Assembly: GCF_030284385.1 (NCBI RefSeq)
Contig: NZ_CP127221.1
Coordinates: 1,922,001 to 1,986,000, forward strand
Source of the DNA: Altererythrobacter rubellus
Lineage (GTDB): Bacteria; Pseudomonadota; Alphaproteobacteria; Sphingomonadales; Sphingomonadaceae
Reading direction: 5' to 3'
Length of the DNA stretch: 64,000 bases
Position numbers and translations under genes: made by a program. The notes beneath the pieces are model-generated. The model did no database searches, was not told the DNA's origin, and worked only from the letters and a program-made list of their open reading frames with translations. Below, in pieces: positions 8,095 through 17,428 of this stretch (position 1 is the first letter of the stretch; every line of letters starts with the position of its first letter).

Positions 8095-8771
8095 GCCGGA
8101 TGCACCGCCCACAGTGCGATGCTCACAATTGCGACAGGTAGCAAGCCATCCACACGATCAAACACACCGCCATGACCGGGAATGAGGTTGGACGAGTCCT
8201 TCACCCCTGCGCGCCTCTTGAGCCAGCTCTCAAAGAAATCACCCGATTGGGCGACCACCGCAAGCAATGCGCCGATTGCAAATGCGATAAACATCATTGT
8301 CCGAAGGGAGCTATCGCCGCTGTTCCAAGCGAAAAATCCGGCTGAGACAAGTCCTGCCGCCAGCATTCCGCCACCTAGGCCAGCCCATGTTTTGGAAGGA
8401 CTGATCTTCGGTGCGATCTTGGGTCCGCCGATCGAGCCCCCGCTGAAATACGCACCGACATCGGTAGCGATAACGACCGCAAGTATTCCCACCACAACTG
8501 CTATTGGCAGGCTCACCAATGCATATGCGGCCGTGCCGACATAAAGCCCGCCCAGCACGAGAGCGATCAGGCGAGATCCCCTACCCTCGAATGCCAGCAT
8601 CACCAGTCGCCCGAATTCGCTGACGCAGAGGACCGCGACAATCAGCGCGAACAGGTCAAACCAGAAACCACCCAGCCACAGCGCCGTACCTGCCACCGCC
8701 AGCATCACCACAGCCGAGGCGAACCGCACCGGCAGGTCGGATTTCTTCTTAGGTGTCTCAGCGTCCGCCAA
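8091..8771 (-). CDS. cdsA: Phosphatidate cytidylyltransferase CdsA
   Basis: A 226-residue multi-spanning membrane enzyme that makes CDP-diacylglycerol from phosphatidate and CTP. The family signature near the C-terminus is visible: SPSKTW, then GDFFESWLKRRAGVKDS followed by PGHGGVFDRVDG. No ATG fits; the best start is TTG at 8771 inside the end of uppS (14-bp overlap), preceded by AGGGAG at seven bases. CdsA product feeds the pssA enzyme encoded 5 kb away. Confidence 0.93.
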   Translation of the reverse strand: MADAETPKKKSDLPVRFASAVVMLAVAGTALWLGGFWFDLFALIVAVLCVSEFGRLVMLAFEGRGSRLIALVLGGLYVGTAAYALVSLPIAVVVGILAVVIATDVGAYFSGGSIGGPKIAPKISPSKTWAGLGGGMLAAGLVSAGFFAWNSGDSSLRTMMFIAFAIGALLAVVAQSGDFFESWLKRRAGVKDSSNLIPGHGGVFDRVDGLLPVAIVSIALWAVHPA

Positions 8772-9453
8772 AGCGTCGCTCCCTTTGCGCGAAATCGTCC
8801 AGCGCAGTTTGCAGCATCTCCGGCGTGAAATCCGGCCACAGCGTGTCCACGAACAACATTTCGGCATAGGCCGATTGCCACAGCAGGAAATTCGACAGTC
8901 GGATTTCGCCACTGGTCCGGATCAGCAGATCGAGAGGCGGCAAATCAGCCGTATCAAGATGCGCAGCAATAGTCCGCTCGTTCACTTCGCCAATTGACGC
9001 AGCTTTGGTCGCTGCGCGCGCGATTTCTTGCTGCGAGCCATAGTTGAGTGCCACTGCAACCGTATGTGTACCCGCTCTGGTCTGTTCTAGTGCATCTTCG
9101 AGCATTTGGACGATATCGGGCTCAAGCCCTTGCCAATCGCCGATAATTTTCAGCCGGACGCCATTCTCGATGAATTCGGGTAAATCCGACTTGATGAACT
9201 TGCGCATCAAATTCATCAGGTCGTCGACTTCGTCTTCTGACCGTTTCCAGTTCTCGCTGCTGAAGGCATAAAGCGTCAAGCAATCGAGCCCGGAACTATT
9301 GAGGCTGCGCACAAGCTTTCGCACGGCCTCTACGCCGCTTTTGTGCCCCATCGATCGCGGTAAGGCGCGCTTTCTCGCCCAGCGCCCATTGCCATCCATG
9401 ATGATGGCGACGTGACGTGCGCGGCTCGCATCCTTAGAGGGCGTCTCGCCCAT
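8758..9453 (-). CDS. uppS: Undecaprenyl diphosphate synthase (cis-prenyltransferase)
   Basis: A 231-residue cytosolic enzyme that builds the C55 lipid carrier used for peptidoglycan and polysaccharide synthesis. The catalytic aspartate is D20 in IIMDGNGRWA. The other family motifs, LTLYAFSSENWKR and RTSGEIRLSNFLLWQSAYAE, are present. It follows frr by 24 bp and overlaps cdsA. Confidence 0.96.
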   Translation of the reverse strand: MGETPSKDASRARHVAIIMDGNGRWARKRALPRSMGHKSGVEAVRKLVRSLNSSGLDCLTLYAFSSENWKRSEDEVDDLMNLMRKFIKSDLPEFIENGVRLKIIGDWQGLEPDIVQMLEDALEQTRAGTHTVAVALNYGSQQEIARAATKAASIGEVNERTIAAHLDTADLPPLDLLIRTSGEIRLSNFLLWQSAYAEMLFVDTLWPDFTPEMLQTALDDFAQRERRFGGR

Positions 9454-9477
9454 CGATCCCCTCCGGCTACCCCGATC

Positions 9478-10035
9478 TCACTGAGTCAGAATTTCCTGAA
9501 CCTTCTTCTCAACCGCCGCATCAATATCCGCGATATGGCTATCGGTCATCTTCTGGACCTCGTCTTCCAGACGCTTGCGTTCGTCTTCCGAGATTTCCTT
9601 CTTCTTCTCGTCAGCCTTAAGCGATTCCATGCCGTCGCGGCGAACATTGCGCACAGCGATCTTGCCCTTTTCGCCATATTCGCCGGCCAGCTTGGCCAGA
9701 TCCTTGCGGCGTTCCTCGGTCAGGTCCGGCATCGGTAGACGGATTGTCTGGCCGTCAGTCATCGGATTGAGGCCGAGGTTTGCCTTGGCAATACCTTTCT
9801 CAACCGCGCTGACGTTCGACTTGTCCCACACCTGAACGCTTAGCATGCGTGGCTCTGGAGCCGACACCGTCGCTACTTGCGAGATTGGCATCATCGCGCC
9901 GTAAACTTCGGCGACAACCGGATCGAGCAGGCTGGTGTTCGCACGACCGGTGCGCAAACCGCCCAGATCACTCTTCAGCGATTCCACTGCGCCATTCATC
10001 CGGCGTTCGATATCTGCCTTTTCATATTGCGGCAT
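9478..10035 (-). CDS. frr: Ribosome recycling factor
   Basis: A 185-residue factor that splits post-termination ribosomes together with EF-G. It has the family length and the core motif [13 protein letters not shown], and a long three-helix bundle is evident from the charged C-terminal half. It starts three bases after the pyrH stop. Confidence 0.97.
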   Translation of the reverse strand: MPQYEKADIERRMNGAVESLKSDLGGLRTGRANTSLLDPVVAEVYGAMMPISQVATVSAPEPRMLSVQVWDKSNVSAVEKGIAKANLGLNPMTDGQTIRLPMPDLTEERRKDLAKLAGEYGEKGKIAVRNVRRDGMESLKADEKKKEISEDERKRLEDEVQKMTDSHIADIDAAVEKKVQEILTQ

Positions 10036-10038
10036 GTT

Positions 10039-10761
10039 TCAGGCTTCCTCTTGTACGATTGTCTGTACGCCGTTTCCTTCGAGCACGCGGGCAACATTGC
10101 CCTTTTCGCGGATCGAGAAAACGACGATCGGAATGGAATTCTCGCGGCACAGGGCGACTGCAGTGGCGTCCATCACCTTGAGATTGTCTGCCAACACCCG
10201 GTCATAGCTGATCGTGTCAAAACGCGTGGCATCGGGATTTTGCTTCGGATCGCTGTCATAGACCCCGTCCACGCTGGTACCTTTGAGCAGCGCATCACAG
10301 TTCATCTCGGCAGCACGCAATGCTGCGCCGGTATCAGTCGTGAAGAAAGGATTGCCTGTGCCTGCGGCGAAAATCACGATCCGCCCCTTCTCTAGATGGC
10401 GTTCCGCGCGCCGACGAATGTAAGGCTCGCAAACGCTGCTCATCGGGATTGCTGACTGCACGCGGGTCTGCACGCCGGCTTGCTCCAAAGCGTTCTGCAT
10501 CGCCAACGCGTTCATAACCGTCGCGAGCATGCCCATGTAGTCGCCGGTGGTGCGATCCAGGCCCTTGGCCGCGCCGGCCACCCCGCGGAAAATATTACCG
10601 CCGCCGATTACCAGACATATCTCTAGCCCGGTATCCTTGGCCGCCTTCACCTCTTCGGCCAGGCGCGCAACATAGGCAGGATCAATCCCGTATTCCTGTT
10701 CGCCCATCAGCACTTCGCCCGAGAGCTTCAGGAGAATGCGTTTGACAGGTGGTAGGCTCAT
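10039..10761 (-). CDS. pyrH: UMP kinase
   Basis: A 240-residue amino-acid-kinase-fold enzyme that phosphorylates UMP to UDP. Visible motifs are [18 protein letters not shown] for phosphate binding, and the glycine-rich [12 protein letters not shown] chose ATG 10761 ([11 protein letters not shown]), the usual family start; GTG/ATG codons six residues upstream are possible. It heads the pyrH-frr-uppS-cdsA-dxr-rseP-bamA run, behind the tsf terminator. Confidence 0.95.
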   Translation of the reverse strand: MSLPPVKRILLKLSGEVLMGEQEYGIDPAYVARLAEEVKAAKDTGLEICLVIGGGNIFRGVAGAAKGLDRTTGDYMGMLATVMNALAMQNALEQAGVQTRVQSAIPMSSVCEPYIRRRAERHLEKGRIVIFAAGTGNPFFTTDTGAALRAAEMNCDALLKGTSVDGVYDSDPKQNPDATRFDTISYDRVLADNLKVMDATAVALCRENSIPIVVFSIREKGNVARVLEGNGVQTIVQEEA

Positions 10762-10861
10762 GGTCGGTCCCGCTCCCAAGTATGGATTGAATTGCGAAGG
10801 GCCTTAGCCGCCCTTCCCGACTCGCGCAAAGGGTAAAGAAGCGTCACCCTTACATCCAAAC

Positions 10862-10898
10862 AAGACGGCCGCCGAACATAACGTCCAGCGGCCGCTTC
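10862..10898 (-). terminator. Terminator between tsf and pyrH
   Basis: On the minus strand CGGCCGC pairs with GCGGCCG around a 15-nt loop, followed by CTTGTTTG. It lies 20 bases after the tsf stop and would separate rpsB-tsf from the pyrH run, with partial readthrough likely because the T-run is weak. Confidence 0.6.
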
Positions 10899-10918
10899 AG
10901 AATCGGTGCTTGGAAGAA

Positions 10919-11845
10919 TTAGCCGCCAACAGCAGCTGCGACTTCTGCAGCGAAGTCGCTTTCTTCCTTCTCGATGCCTTCGCCGAGCTGGAAGCGGACG
11001 TAGTCGACCAGCTTGATCGAGCCGCCGTTATCCTTGGCAGTGCGCGCAACAACATCTTCAACCGAAGACTTGTTGTCCATCACGAACATCTGGCTGAGCA
11101 GAGCGTTTTCTTTCGCGAACTTCTTGATCGCGCCATCGACCATCTTTTCCTGCACGTTTTCAGGCTTGCCGCTCTCGGCTGCCTTTTCCGCTGCGATTGC
11201 ACGCTCGCGCGCGATTACTTCAGGATCCAGGCCGTCTGCATCGAGAGCCTGTGGGAACATCGAAGCGATATGCATGGCGAGCTGCTTGCCAAACGGCACC
11301 AGCACGTCGTCGCCCAGGTCGCTCTCAAGAGCAACCAGAACGCCGATCTTGCCGAGGCCTTCTGCCGCCGCGTTGTGCATGTAAGAAACAACCGAACCCT
11401 GCGGTACCGACACGCTTTTCATGCGGCGGACCTGCTGGTTCTCGCCAATAGTAGCGATGTTGTTCGTCAGCTTGTCAGCCACAGTACCGCCATCTGGGTA
11501 TGCAGCAGCTTTCAGAGTTTCGATATCGTCTGTGTCTACACTCAGAGCGACTTGCGTGGTCTTGCGCACGAAGTCCTGAAACTGGTCGTTCTTTGCAACG
11601 AAATCTGTTTCAGAGTTCACTTCGACTGCAACGCCCTTTTTGCCTTCAACGGTAACACCGACAAGGCCTTCAGCCGCAGTACGGCTAGACTTCTTCTGAG
11701 CGGTAGCGAGGCCCTTGGCGCGCAACGCGTCAACTGCGGCTTCGATATCGCCGTTTGCTTCTTCAAGCGCCTTTTTGGCGTCCATCATGCCCGCGCCGGT
11801 CTTCTCGCGCAGAGCCTTCACATCAGCGGCAGAAAATGCAGCCAT
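10919..11845 (-). CDS. tsf: Elongation factor Ts
   Basis: A 308-residue nucleotide-exchange factor for EF-Tu. It has the N-terminal UBA-like domain with the signature [16 protein letters not shown] and the dimerisation motif ETDFVAKN. The true start is ATG 11845 ([12 protein letters not shown]), preceded by AAGGAAAT; the open frame upstream of it is not coding. It lies 114 bp downstream of rpsB. Confidence 0.97.
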   Translation of the reverse strand: MAAFSAADVKALREKTGAGMMDAKKALEEANGDIEAAVDALRAKGLATAQKKSSRTAAEGLVGVTVEGKKGVAVEVNSETDFVAKNDQFQDFVRKTTQVALSVDTDDIETLKAAAYPDGGTVADKLTNNIATIGENQQVRRMKSVSVPQGSVVSYMHNAAAEGLGKIGVLVALESDLGDDVLVPFGKQLAMHIASMFPQALDADGLDPEVIARERAIAAEKAAESGKPENVQEKMVDGAIKKFAKENALLSQMFVMDNKSSVEDVVARTAKDNGGSIKLVDYVRFQLGEGIEKEESDFAAEVAAAVGG

Positions 11846-11959
11846 GGTGATTTCCTTTTCAAATGGTCTGTGTGCACCGGGACCGCTCTTTAGCGGTGAT
11901 ACCCAGTACATTAGGGGTAGTGGATGACACGCCAAAGACGTACCAGCCGAGATTAAGGC

Positions 11960-12709
11960 TTAAGCAGTCGCTTCAGCTGGTGGCTGTTCCATCGCACCAA
12001 CGTCTTCACCGCTGTCGGCAACGGCTCCGCCGCGGCCAGCGATAGCTGCTGAAGCAATCGCATCACAATAAAGGCGAACCGCACGGCTCGCGTCGTCATT
12101 GCCGGGTACCGGGAATGCGATGCCAGTTGGATCGACATTGGTGTCGAGAACCGCGATCACTGGAATGCCCAATACAGCCGCTTCCTTGATGGCGAGATCT
12201 TCCTTGTTCGCGTCAATCACAAACATCACGCTTGGAACGCCGCCCATGTCGCGGATGCCGCCCAATGAAAGCTCAAGCTTGTCACGCTCACGTGTCAGCT
12301 GCAAAACTTCTTTCTTCGTGAAGCCCGAAGTGTCGCCCGAAAGCTGCTCTTCAAGGGTCTTCATGCGCTTGATCGACTGGCTGATTGTCTTCCAGTTAGT
12401 GAGCATGCCGCCCAACCAGCGGTGGTTGACGAAGTGCTGACCCGAAGCGCGTGCGGCTTCTGCGATCGGCCCTTGCGCCTGACGCTTGGTGCCAACGAAC
12501 AATACCTTGCCGCCAGAACGAACAGATTGCTCAACGAAGTCGAGAGCGCGCGCGAACAGTGGCACAGTCTGCGACAGGTCGATAATGTGAACACCGTTGC
12601 GATTGCCGAAGATATACGGCTTCATCCGCGGGTTCCAGCGGTGGGTCTGGTGGCCGAAGTGTGCGCCGGCCTCAATCAATTGCTGCATTGTGACGGTAGT
12701 GGCCGCCAT
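11960..12709 (-). CDS. rpsB: 30S ribosomal protein S2
   Basis: A 249-residue S2 protein with the standard N-terminal motif [16 protein letters not shown] and the later [11 protein letters not shown]. The ATG at 12709 follows AAAGGAAT. The C-terminal extension is short and acidic. rpsB-tsf is the usual pair, and its leader holds a hairpin at 12749-12775. Confidence 0.97.
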   Translation of the reverse strand: MAATTVTMQQLIEAGAHFGHQTHRWNPRMKPYIFGNRNGVHIIDLSQTVPLFARALDFVEQSVRSGGKVLFVGTKRQAQGPIAEAARASGQHFVNHRWLGGMLTNWKTISQSIKRMKTLEEQLSGDTSGFTKKEVLQLTRERDKLELSLGGIRDMGGVPSVMFVIDANKEDLAIKEAAVLGIPVIAVLDTNVDPTGIAFPVPGNDDASRAVRLYCDAIASAAIAGRGGAVADSGEDVGAMEQPPAEATA

Positions 12710-12748
12710 AGGTAATTCCTTTCCGGTTATGCCTCTGGAGAGCTGGAA

Positions 12749-12775
12749 CCTTGTTGCGGTATGTCCCGCGCAAGG
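12749..12775 (-). promoter_or_regulatory. Hairpin in the rpsB 5' leader
   Basis: CCTTG/CAAGG plus GCGG/CCGC form a two-part stem around a small loop, about 40 bases before the rpsB ATG. S2 autoregulates its operon in other bacteria, so a leader structure is plausible here; there is no terminator-like T-run. I did not match it to a named family. The rest of the 327-bp gap to the next gene (12710-13036) holds only the promoter region described for the plus-strand gene. Confidence 0.25.
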
Positions 12776-12925
12776 CACCGGTATGTACGCTCACCATGTG
12801 GATTTGAACGGTTAGAACTCGGCCGGGATGGCCCTATTCTTCACGAACGCCGCGCGCTCTAGACGTGAAATTGCCAAATATCCAGCCCCAATCGTGAAAT
12901 TCGCGTGCGAGCCGGATATTCCCGC

Positions 12926-12951
12926 TTGACACCTTGGAACATTTAGTGAAC
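12926..12951 (+). promoter_or_regulatory. -35 hexamer with overlapping LexA (SOS) box
   Basis: TTGACA at 12926-12931 is followed by GAAC-ATTTAGT-GAAC at 12937-12951. Read on the other strand this is GTTC-N7-GTTC, the LexA box known from Alphaproteobacteria. It lies where the -35/-10 spacer would be, a typical position for repression. The -10 hexamer is not obvious. A second, one-mismatch copy (GAAC-N7-GTAC) starts at 12962. The first gene downstream is the small membrane protein at 13037. Confidence 0.7.
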
Positions 12952-13036
12952 ATGCGTAGCGGAACAAACGTGGTACAAAATCAATGCCCGCTAGCGCTTG
13001 AAAGGTCAAGTGTTCGGGACAGGCAGGAGACAGCCC

Positions 13037-13279
13037 ATGCTCACTTTCGGACTTGCAGCCCTTTTTATGGTGATCGCCTTGGGGAGTATCATTTCCTTGT
13101 CAGACAGCGCACTGAAATGGCGCAATGCCTATCATTCGATGAAAGCTGAAATGGCTTTGGATAGTATTGCAGCTGTTCAGGTCAACGAAGCCGCGGTGGT
13201 GACTCTGCGTATGGCACCTGCTGCTCGCGCCGACGTTAGCCGGCAGGTTTCGCCCGCTCATCTTGCAATTGCCGCTTGA
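13037..13279 (+). CDS. Small single-pass membrane protein, probably SOS-induced
   Basis: An 80-residue protein with one N-terminal transmembrane helix (about residues 3-20, LTFGLAALFMVIALGSIIS) and a 60-residue, mildly charged tail with no recognised domain. AGGAGA lies six bases before the ATG, which is a strong start signal; the open frame upstream (to 12998) is not needed. The LexA box 86-100 bp upstream suggests DNA-damage control. Small inner-membrane proteins under LexA in Caulobacter (SidA) block cell division, so that is one possible role, by analogy only. Its last 44 bp overlap the 3' end of pssA on the other strand. Confidence 0.65.
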   Translation: MLTFGLAALFMVIALGSIISLSDSALKWRNAYHSMKAEMALDSIAAVQVNEAAVVTLRMAPAARADVSRQVSPAHLAIAA

Positions 13280-14063
13280 TTTTTCCGTAGCGGTAAAGAG
13301 CCAGCGGCATCAACGCGACATAGATCACGCATATACCCGCAAGGGTCCACCACGGTTCTTGCAACAATGCTCCGAAAACGAGCGCAAAGACACCAATGAC
13401 TTCCAGGCGAATGCTGCGCCTGGGTCGGATCGATTTCCAGCTGAATGTCGCAACATTGGAAATCATCAGCATGCCCGTTGCTGCAAGCCAGATTGAGACA
13501 AACACCGGATTGCGAAATTCCGCGATGTCTGTCGCCATCCAGAGATAGAAAGGCATGAATGCGAGCGCAGCCCCAATCGGAGCCGGAACGCCTGTCAGGA
13601 ATCCGGCCAGCTTGTGCGGCTGATCATCCGTATCAATCTGCGCATTGAACCGTGCCAGACGCAGCGCGGCACAAATCGCAAATGCCAGCGACGCAAACCA
13701 GCCGAGCCGGGGCAAGTCCTGGATTGACCAAAGGTACAAAATAATCGCCGGAGCCACACCGAAAGAGATCGAGTCCGCAAGGCTGTCAAGCTCGGCGCCA
13801 AAGCGCGATTGCGCATTCAGGAGGCGCGCGATGCGTCCATCTACGCCGTCGAGCAATCCGGCAAGAACAACCGCGTAAACCGCCAAATTCCAATCGCTAG
13901 AGATCGCAAACCGAATGCCAGTCAATCCGGCTGCCAAAGCAGCGGCTGTGATTGCGTTTGGCAGAAGCGCCCGCAGGGAAAGCCCGCGCGTGGTCTTGGC
14001 AGGTTTGGGAAGGGTTTCCTCGCCCTCTTCCGACTTTGGCCCAACGCGCGGTGTGTCGCTCAC
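13236..14063 (-). CDS. pssA: CDP-diacylglycerol-serine O-phosphatidyltransferase
   Basis: A 275-residue multi-spanning CDP-alcohol phosphatidyltransferase that makes phosphatidylserine from CDP-DAG and serine. The catalytic signature DG-x2-AR-x8-G-x3-D-x3-D is complete in [19 protein letters not shown] continuing to SLAD. Several membrane helices follow, and the C-terminus is basic. The start overlaps the psd stop as ATGA, so the two successive steps to phosphatidylethanolamine are translated together. Confidence 0.95.
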   Translation of the reverse strand: MSDTPRVGPKSEEGEETLPKPAKTTRGLSLRALLPNAITAAALAAGLTGIRFAISSDWNLAVYAVVLAGLLDGVDGRIARLLNAQSRFGAELDSLADSISFGVAPAIILYLWSIQDLPRLGWFASLAFAICAALRLARFNAQIDTDDQPHKLAGFLTGVPAPIGAALAFMPFYLWMATDIAEFRNPVFVSIWLAATGMLMISNVATFSWKSIRPRRSIRLEVIGVFALVFGALLQEPWWTLAGICVIYVALMPLALYRYGKIKRQLQDERAKPAG

Positions 14064-14812
14064 TGAGCGATGCCTTCCAGCAGCTTCTGCGATCCCAGCT
14101 CAGCCAAGATGGTTTCGCCGGCGATGATCTTTTGCCCCATCAGAACCTTTGGATCGGTTCCAGCAGGCAGATACACATCTACGCGACTACCAAAGCGGAT
14201 CAGGCCTACTCTTTGTCCAACGGCAACAATGTCACCTGGTTTAACGAAAGGCACAATACGCCGTGCGACAAGACCCGCTATCTGTGTGAAGGCAATCTTT
14301 ACGCCGTCCTGTCGCTGTACCAGAAAATGCTGACGCTCGTTCTCTTCGCTCGCCTTATCCAAGTCCGCATTCATGAACTTACCCGGAATATAGACAACAC
14401 GCTCGATCGTGCCTGCGATGGGTGAGCGATTGATGTGAACATCGAACACGCTCATAAAGATCGAAATTCGTGTTACGGGTTCACGCGTTAAGCTTGGCGC
14501 GCCCGAACCATCATCGACGCACAGCTCTTCTGGTGGTTCACACACAGTAATCGTCGAAACCAGCCCGTCCGCTGGCGCAACAATCACGTTTTCACCCTGC
14601 GGTACAACGCGTTCCGGATCGCGGAAAAATGCGAATACACCTGCAGACAAGAGCAACATCGGCCAACCGATGATTTCCCAATCGAGCAAGATAAGGGGGA
14701 TCAGGCTAAGCCCGATAGCGATGACGCCAAATTTGCGCCCCTCGGGGTGTATCGGCGGCCAGCTCCAACTGACTTCGCCGCGCCCCTTATTGTCTAGAAT
14801 TTCTCCGGCCAT
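14060..14812 (-). CDS. psd: Phosphatidylserine decarboxylase proenzyme
   Basis: A 250-residue membrane-bound enzyme that converts phosphatidylserine to phosphatidylethanolamine. It self-cleaves at the Gly-Ser of [11 protein letters not shown] near the C-terminus to form the pyruvoyl cofactor, giving the short alphaproteobacterial form. A hydrophobic segment follows the N-terminus (about 30-65). I chose ATG 14812 ([10 protein letters not shown]), 20 codons inside the longest frame. It is coupled to pssA. Confidence 0.94.
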   Translation of the reverse strand: MAGEILDNKGRGEVSWSWPPIHPEGRKFGVIAIGLSLIPLILLDWEIIGWPMLLLSAGVFAFFRDPERVVPQGENVIVAPADGLVSTITVCEPPEELCVDDGSGAPSLTREPVTRISIFMSVFDVHINRSPIAGTIERVVYIPGKFMNADLDKASEENERQHFLVQRQDGVKIAFTQIAGLVARRIVPFVKPGDIVAVGQRVGLIRFGSRVDVYLPAGTDPKVLMGQKIIAGETILAELGSQKLLEGIAQ

Positions 14813-14868
14813 GCCAAAGCGTTTAGGCGGTGGTTCGATGCGCTGCAAGCAAAGCCTGCCCGCTTTCG

Positions 14869-16014
14869 TCAACCAACTTTGCGTACAAACACCGTGCCAG
14901 CAGAATATCCTGCTCCAAAGCTGCAGATCAGGCCATCATCCCCTACAGCCAGATCTTCGCTGTGCTTGTGAAAGGCAATGATCGAGCCAGCACTCGATGT
15001 GTTGGCGTAAGTATCAAGCACGGTCGGGCTTTCGTCATTGCTTGCTTCGTGACCCAGAATCTTGTGCGAAATCAGGCGGTTCATACCGGCATTGGCCTGA
15101 TGCAACCAAAGACGGCGCAGGCCCTTCGGATCGATCTCCAGTCGCTCGGCTTCATCGATGATCATCTGCGCAACCATTGGCACCACTTCTTTGAAGACCT
15201 TGCGGCCTTCCTGCACAAACAGCTTGTCTGGCTTGCCGTCGCCATCAGGATGCGCGCGGTTCAGAAAACCGAAATTGTTGCGGATGTTGTTGGAGAATAC
15301 GGTCTTTAGCTTTGTGCCCAAGATGTCCCAATGCTCTGGCGGAGCGATAGCTGCATCTTCAACCAGCACAGCGGTCGCAACATCGCCAAAAATGAAATGG
15401 CTATCGCGGTCACGCCAGTTCAAATGGCCCGACGTAATCTCAGGGCTTACCACCAGCACACTCTTGGCATTCCCTGCGCGAATGTAATCTGCCGCTGTCT
15501 GGATACCGAACGTCGCTGAAGAGCACGCAACATTCATGTCAAAGCCGAAACCCTCGATGCCCAGCTCTTGCTGAATTTCGATGGCCATCGCCGGATATGC
15601 GCGTTGCATGTTCGAAGCGGCACAAAGCACCGCATCCACGTCTTTGGGATCGCGCCCCGCCCGCTCCAATGCCTGGCGCGCGGCCTTGACGCCGATCTCC
15701 GCCATGATCGAAAGCTCGTCATTGCCCCGCTCTTCCCAGCGCGGCGACATGATGTCTGGATCGAGTATCGGCTCTTTCGCCATCACGTGGCGTGCCTTTA
15801 TCCCGCTCGCTTTCTCGATGAACTCAACCGAGCTCGGCTGAAGCGCTTCGACTTCGCCCGCAGCAATAGCATTCGCATTGCTCGCGTTGTGCCCCTCCAC
15901 ATACTCGTTGTAACTGGCAACCAGCTCTTCATTGGTTATGACATGTTCCGGTGTAAAAAGACCGGTAGCGGAGATAACAGGGCGGCCTGTTCGATCTTGG
16001 GCAGTGAGTTCCAT
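14869..16014 (-). CDS. Beta-ketoacyl-ACP synthase III (FabH-like)
   Basis: A 381-residue thiolase-fold condensing enzyme. The Cys-His-Asn triad of the FabH group is present: C164 in [11 protein letters not shown]305 in LHQANAGMN and N338 in YANTSSAGS. It is about 60 residues longer than classical FabH, with an insertion after the first strand (around residues 35-65), as in a FabH-like subgroup found beside lipid genes. It lies 56 bp upstream of psd on the same strand, which suggests a role in priming acyl chains for a membrane lipid; the primer is unknown. The ATG at 16014 ([10 protein letters not shown]) is preferred to the longer frame. Confidence 0.85.
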   Translation of the reverse strand: MELTAQDRTGRPVISATGLFTPEHVITNEELVASYNEYVEGHNASNANAIAAGEVEALQPSSVEFIEKASGIKARHVMAKEPILDPDIMSPRWEERGNDELSIMAEIGVKAARQALERAGRDPKDVDAVLCAASNMQRAYPAMAIEIQQELGIEGFGFDMNVACSSATFGIQTAADYIRAGNAKSVLVVSPEITSGHLNWRDRDSHFIFGDVATAVLVEDAAIAPPEHWDILGTKLKTVFSNNIRNNFGFLNRAHPDGDGKPDKLFVQEGRKVFKEVVPMVAQMIIDEAERLEIDPKGLRRLWLHQANAGMNRLISHKILGHEASNDESPTVLDTYANTSSAGSIIAFHKHSEDLAVGDDGLICSFGAGYSAGTVFVRKVG

Positions 16015-16127
16015 GGTACGCGGGAATAGTAACCTTCCCCCTCCACGGCAAGTCAAAGCGCCCAGGATGCTTGTGAGCTTTTGCACACTTGCACTGCGCT
16101 GCTATGACACCGCATGGGAGAGCACGA

Positions 16128-16337
16128 TTGGTCAGCAACGCAGATCCAGTGTCGGTATATATCCACGAAGGTTTTGCCGAGGGCGAGTTTGTTGTAATGC
16201 GGGGCGCACGTGATGCGCTTTTAGGAATGCCCGCATTGATCTTGCCCAGAGTACAAGTGAAAATGCGTGCCGGGGATTTACCGAAACCAGAGGAGAACGG
16301 CGTGAGATATCTCAAGATACCGGTGGACCAGCTATGA
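16128..16337 (+). CDS. Small protein of unknown function upstream of the YeeE pair
   Basis: A 69-residue open frame with no family I recognise. The likely start is TTG at 16128, five bases after GGGAGAG; an ATG at 16104 has no ribosome-binding site. It is soluble-looking, with a central VVMRGARDALLGMPALILP stretch. Its stop overlaps the ATG of the first YeeE gene (ATGA), the main argument that it is real. It could be a small partner or regulator of the transporter. Divergent from the FabH-like gene. Confidence 0.4.
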   Translation: MVSNADPVSVYIHEGFAEGEFVVMRGARDALLGMPALILPRVQVKMRAGDLPKPEENGVRYLKIPVDQL

Positions 16338-16780
16338 CCTTGGCATACTTCCCGGACGCCCAGCCACTCGAAGGCCTGATCGGCGGACTCATGATTGGCA
16401 TCGCAGCGGCTATCATGTTACTCGGCCTTGGTCGTATCGCCGGAGCTAGCGGGCTGGCAGGCCGCAGTATTGGACTGAGCGATGCCGGCCCCCCGCGGAT
16501 TGTCGCCTCAATGTTCATCGCGGGCCTGATACTTGGCGCTTTGTTATTCCAAGGCGCGTTTGGCCCGATAGAATCCACTTACCCCCCATCGATAGGTTGG
16601 TTGATTACGGGCGGGCTGATCACTGGTTTTGGAACGCGGCTCGGAAGCGGTTGCACAAGCGGGCATGGTGTTTGCGGGATGTCGCGGCTCAGCCGCAGGT
16701 CAATTGTAGCCGTCATGACTTTCATTGGCAGTGGCATGACAACGGTTGCCATCGTCAATTTCGCAGGCGGAGGCTGGTAA
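16334..16780 (+). CDS. YeeE/YedE family membrane protein, first half
   Basis: A 148-residue protein with four or so hydrophobic segments and the YeeE/YedE motif GSGCTSGHGVCGMSRLSRRS. The family imports thiosulfate or other sulfur species through conserved cysteines lining the pore. This is a half-size unit that pairs with the next gene (TAATG overlap, one base shared), replacing one long YeeE. It may supply reduced sulfur, but no sulfur gene is adjacent. Confidence 0.88.
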   Translation: MTLAYFPDAQPLEGLIGGLMIGIAAAIMLLGLGRIAGASGLAGRSIGLSDAGPPRIVASMFIAGLILGALLFQGAFGPIESTYPPSIGWLITGGLITGFGTRLGSGCTSGHGVCGMSRLSRRSIVAVMTFIGSGMTTVAIVNFAGGGW

Positions 16781-17190
16781 TGCGGCAAGCAATTATCGCT
16801 CTTCTTTCCGGTGCTTTGTTCGGAGGCGGGCTCGCCCTTTCGGGAATGATGGACCCTTCCCGCGTTCGCGGTTTTCTCGACATAGCCGGGCATTGGGATC
16901 CCACGCTGGCTTTCGTCATGGGTGGTGCGACGCTGGTAATGGCGGTCGCTTGGCTGGTTCAACGCAGGATGGAGCGGCCCATCGCCGATACCGGCTTCTC
17001 GTTGCCGGGCACAGACTTAATTGATCGGCGATTGACGTTCGGCTCAGCGTTGTTCGGAGTGGGATGGGGTTTGGCCGGACTTTGCCCGGGTCCTGGCATC
17101 GCATCACTGGCGGTCAATCCGATCCCTGCCGGCATTTTCGTCGCTTCGATGTTCGCCGGGATGACGATTTTCAAAGCAGTCGAAAAATAA
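16780..17190 (+). CDS. YeeE/YedE family membrane protein, second half
   Basis: A 136-residue protein with four predicted membrane segments. It contains SGMMDPSRVRGFLDI near the N-terminus and the second cysteine motif GLAGLCPGPGIASL, matching the C-terminal half of YeeE-type transporters. It starts at ATG 16780 within the stop of the first half, so the two are made together and presumably form one channel. The gene ends 13 bp before tRNA-Tyr on the opposite strand. Confidence 0.88.
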   Translation: MRQAIIALLSGALFGGGLALSGMMDPSRVRGFLDIAGHWDPTLAFVMGGATLVMAVAWLVQRRMERPIADTGFSLPGTDLIDRRLTFGSALFGVGWGLAGLCPGPGIASLAVNPIPAGIFVASMFAGMTIFKAVEK

Positions 17191-17203
17191 CCAAACAAGG
17201 AAA

Positions 17204-17289
17204 TGGTGGACAGGGCTGGATTCGAACCAGCGTACGCTTGCGCGGGCAGATTTACAGTCTGCTGCCTTTAACCACTCGGCCACCTGTCC
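17204..17289 (-). tRNA. tRNA-Tyr (GUA)
   Basis: A class II tRNA with a long variable arm. The acceptor stem GGACAGG pairs with CCTGTCC, the anticodon loop reads CTGTAAA, the T-loop is TTCGAAT, and A73 with an encoded CCA ends the gene. Confidence 0.97.
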
Positions 17290-17428
17290 ACATATTCCTG
17301 CGGGAAAAATAGAGCTGCTGTGGGGCGGCTCCGAATGCCGAGACGCGCCCCTTTGGCGAAGCGGCGCTTGCCTGTCAATGGTGTGGCTGGCAGGGGAGCG
17401 GCAACAAAGCACTTTTTGGAGAACAGTA

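Noticed and set aside
10910..11893. 327-codon open frame on the plus strand
   Set aside because: It is antisense to tsf, a certain gene, and its product looks like no protein family.
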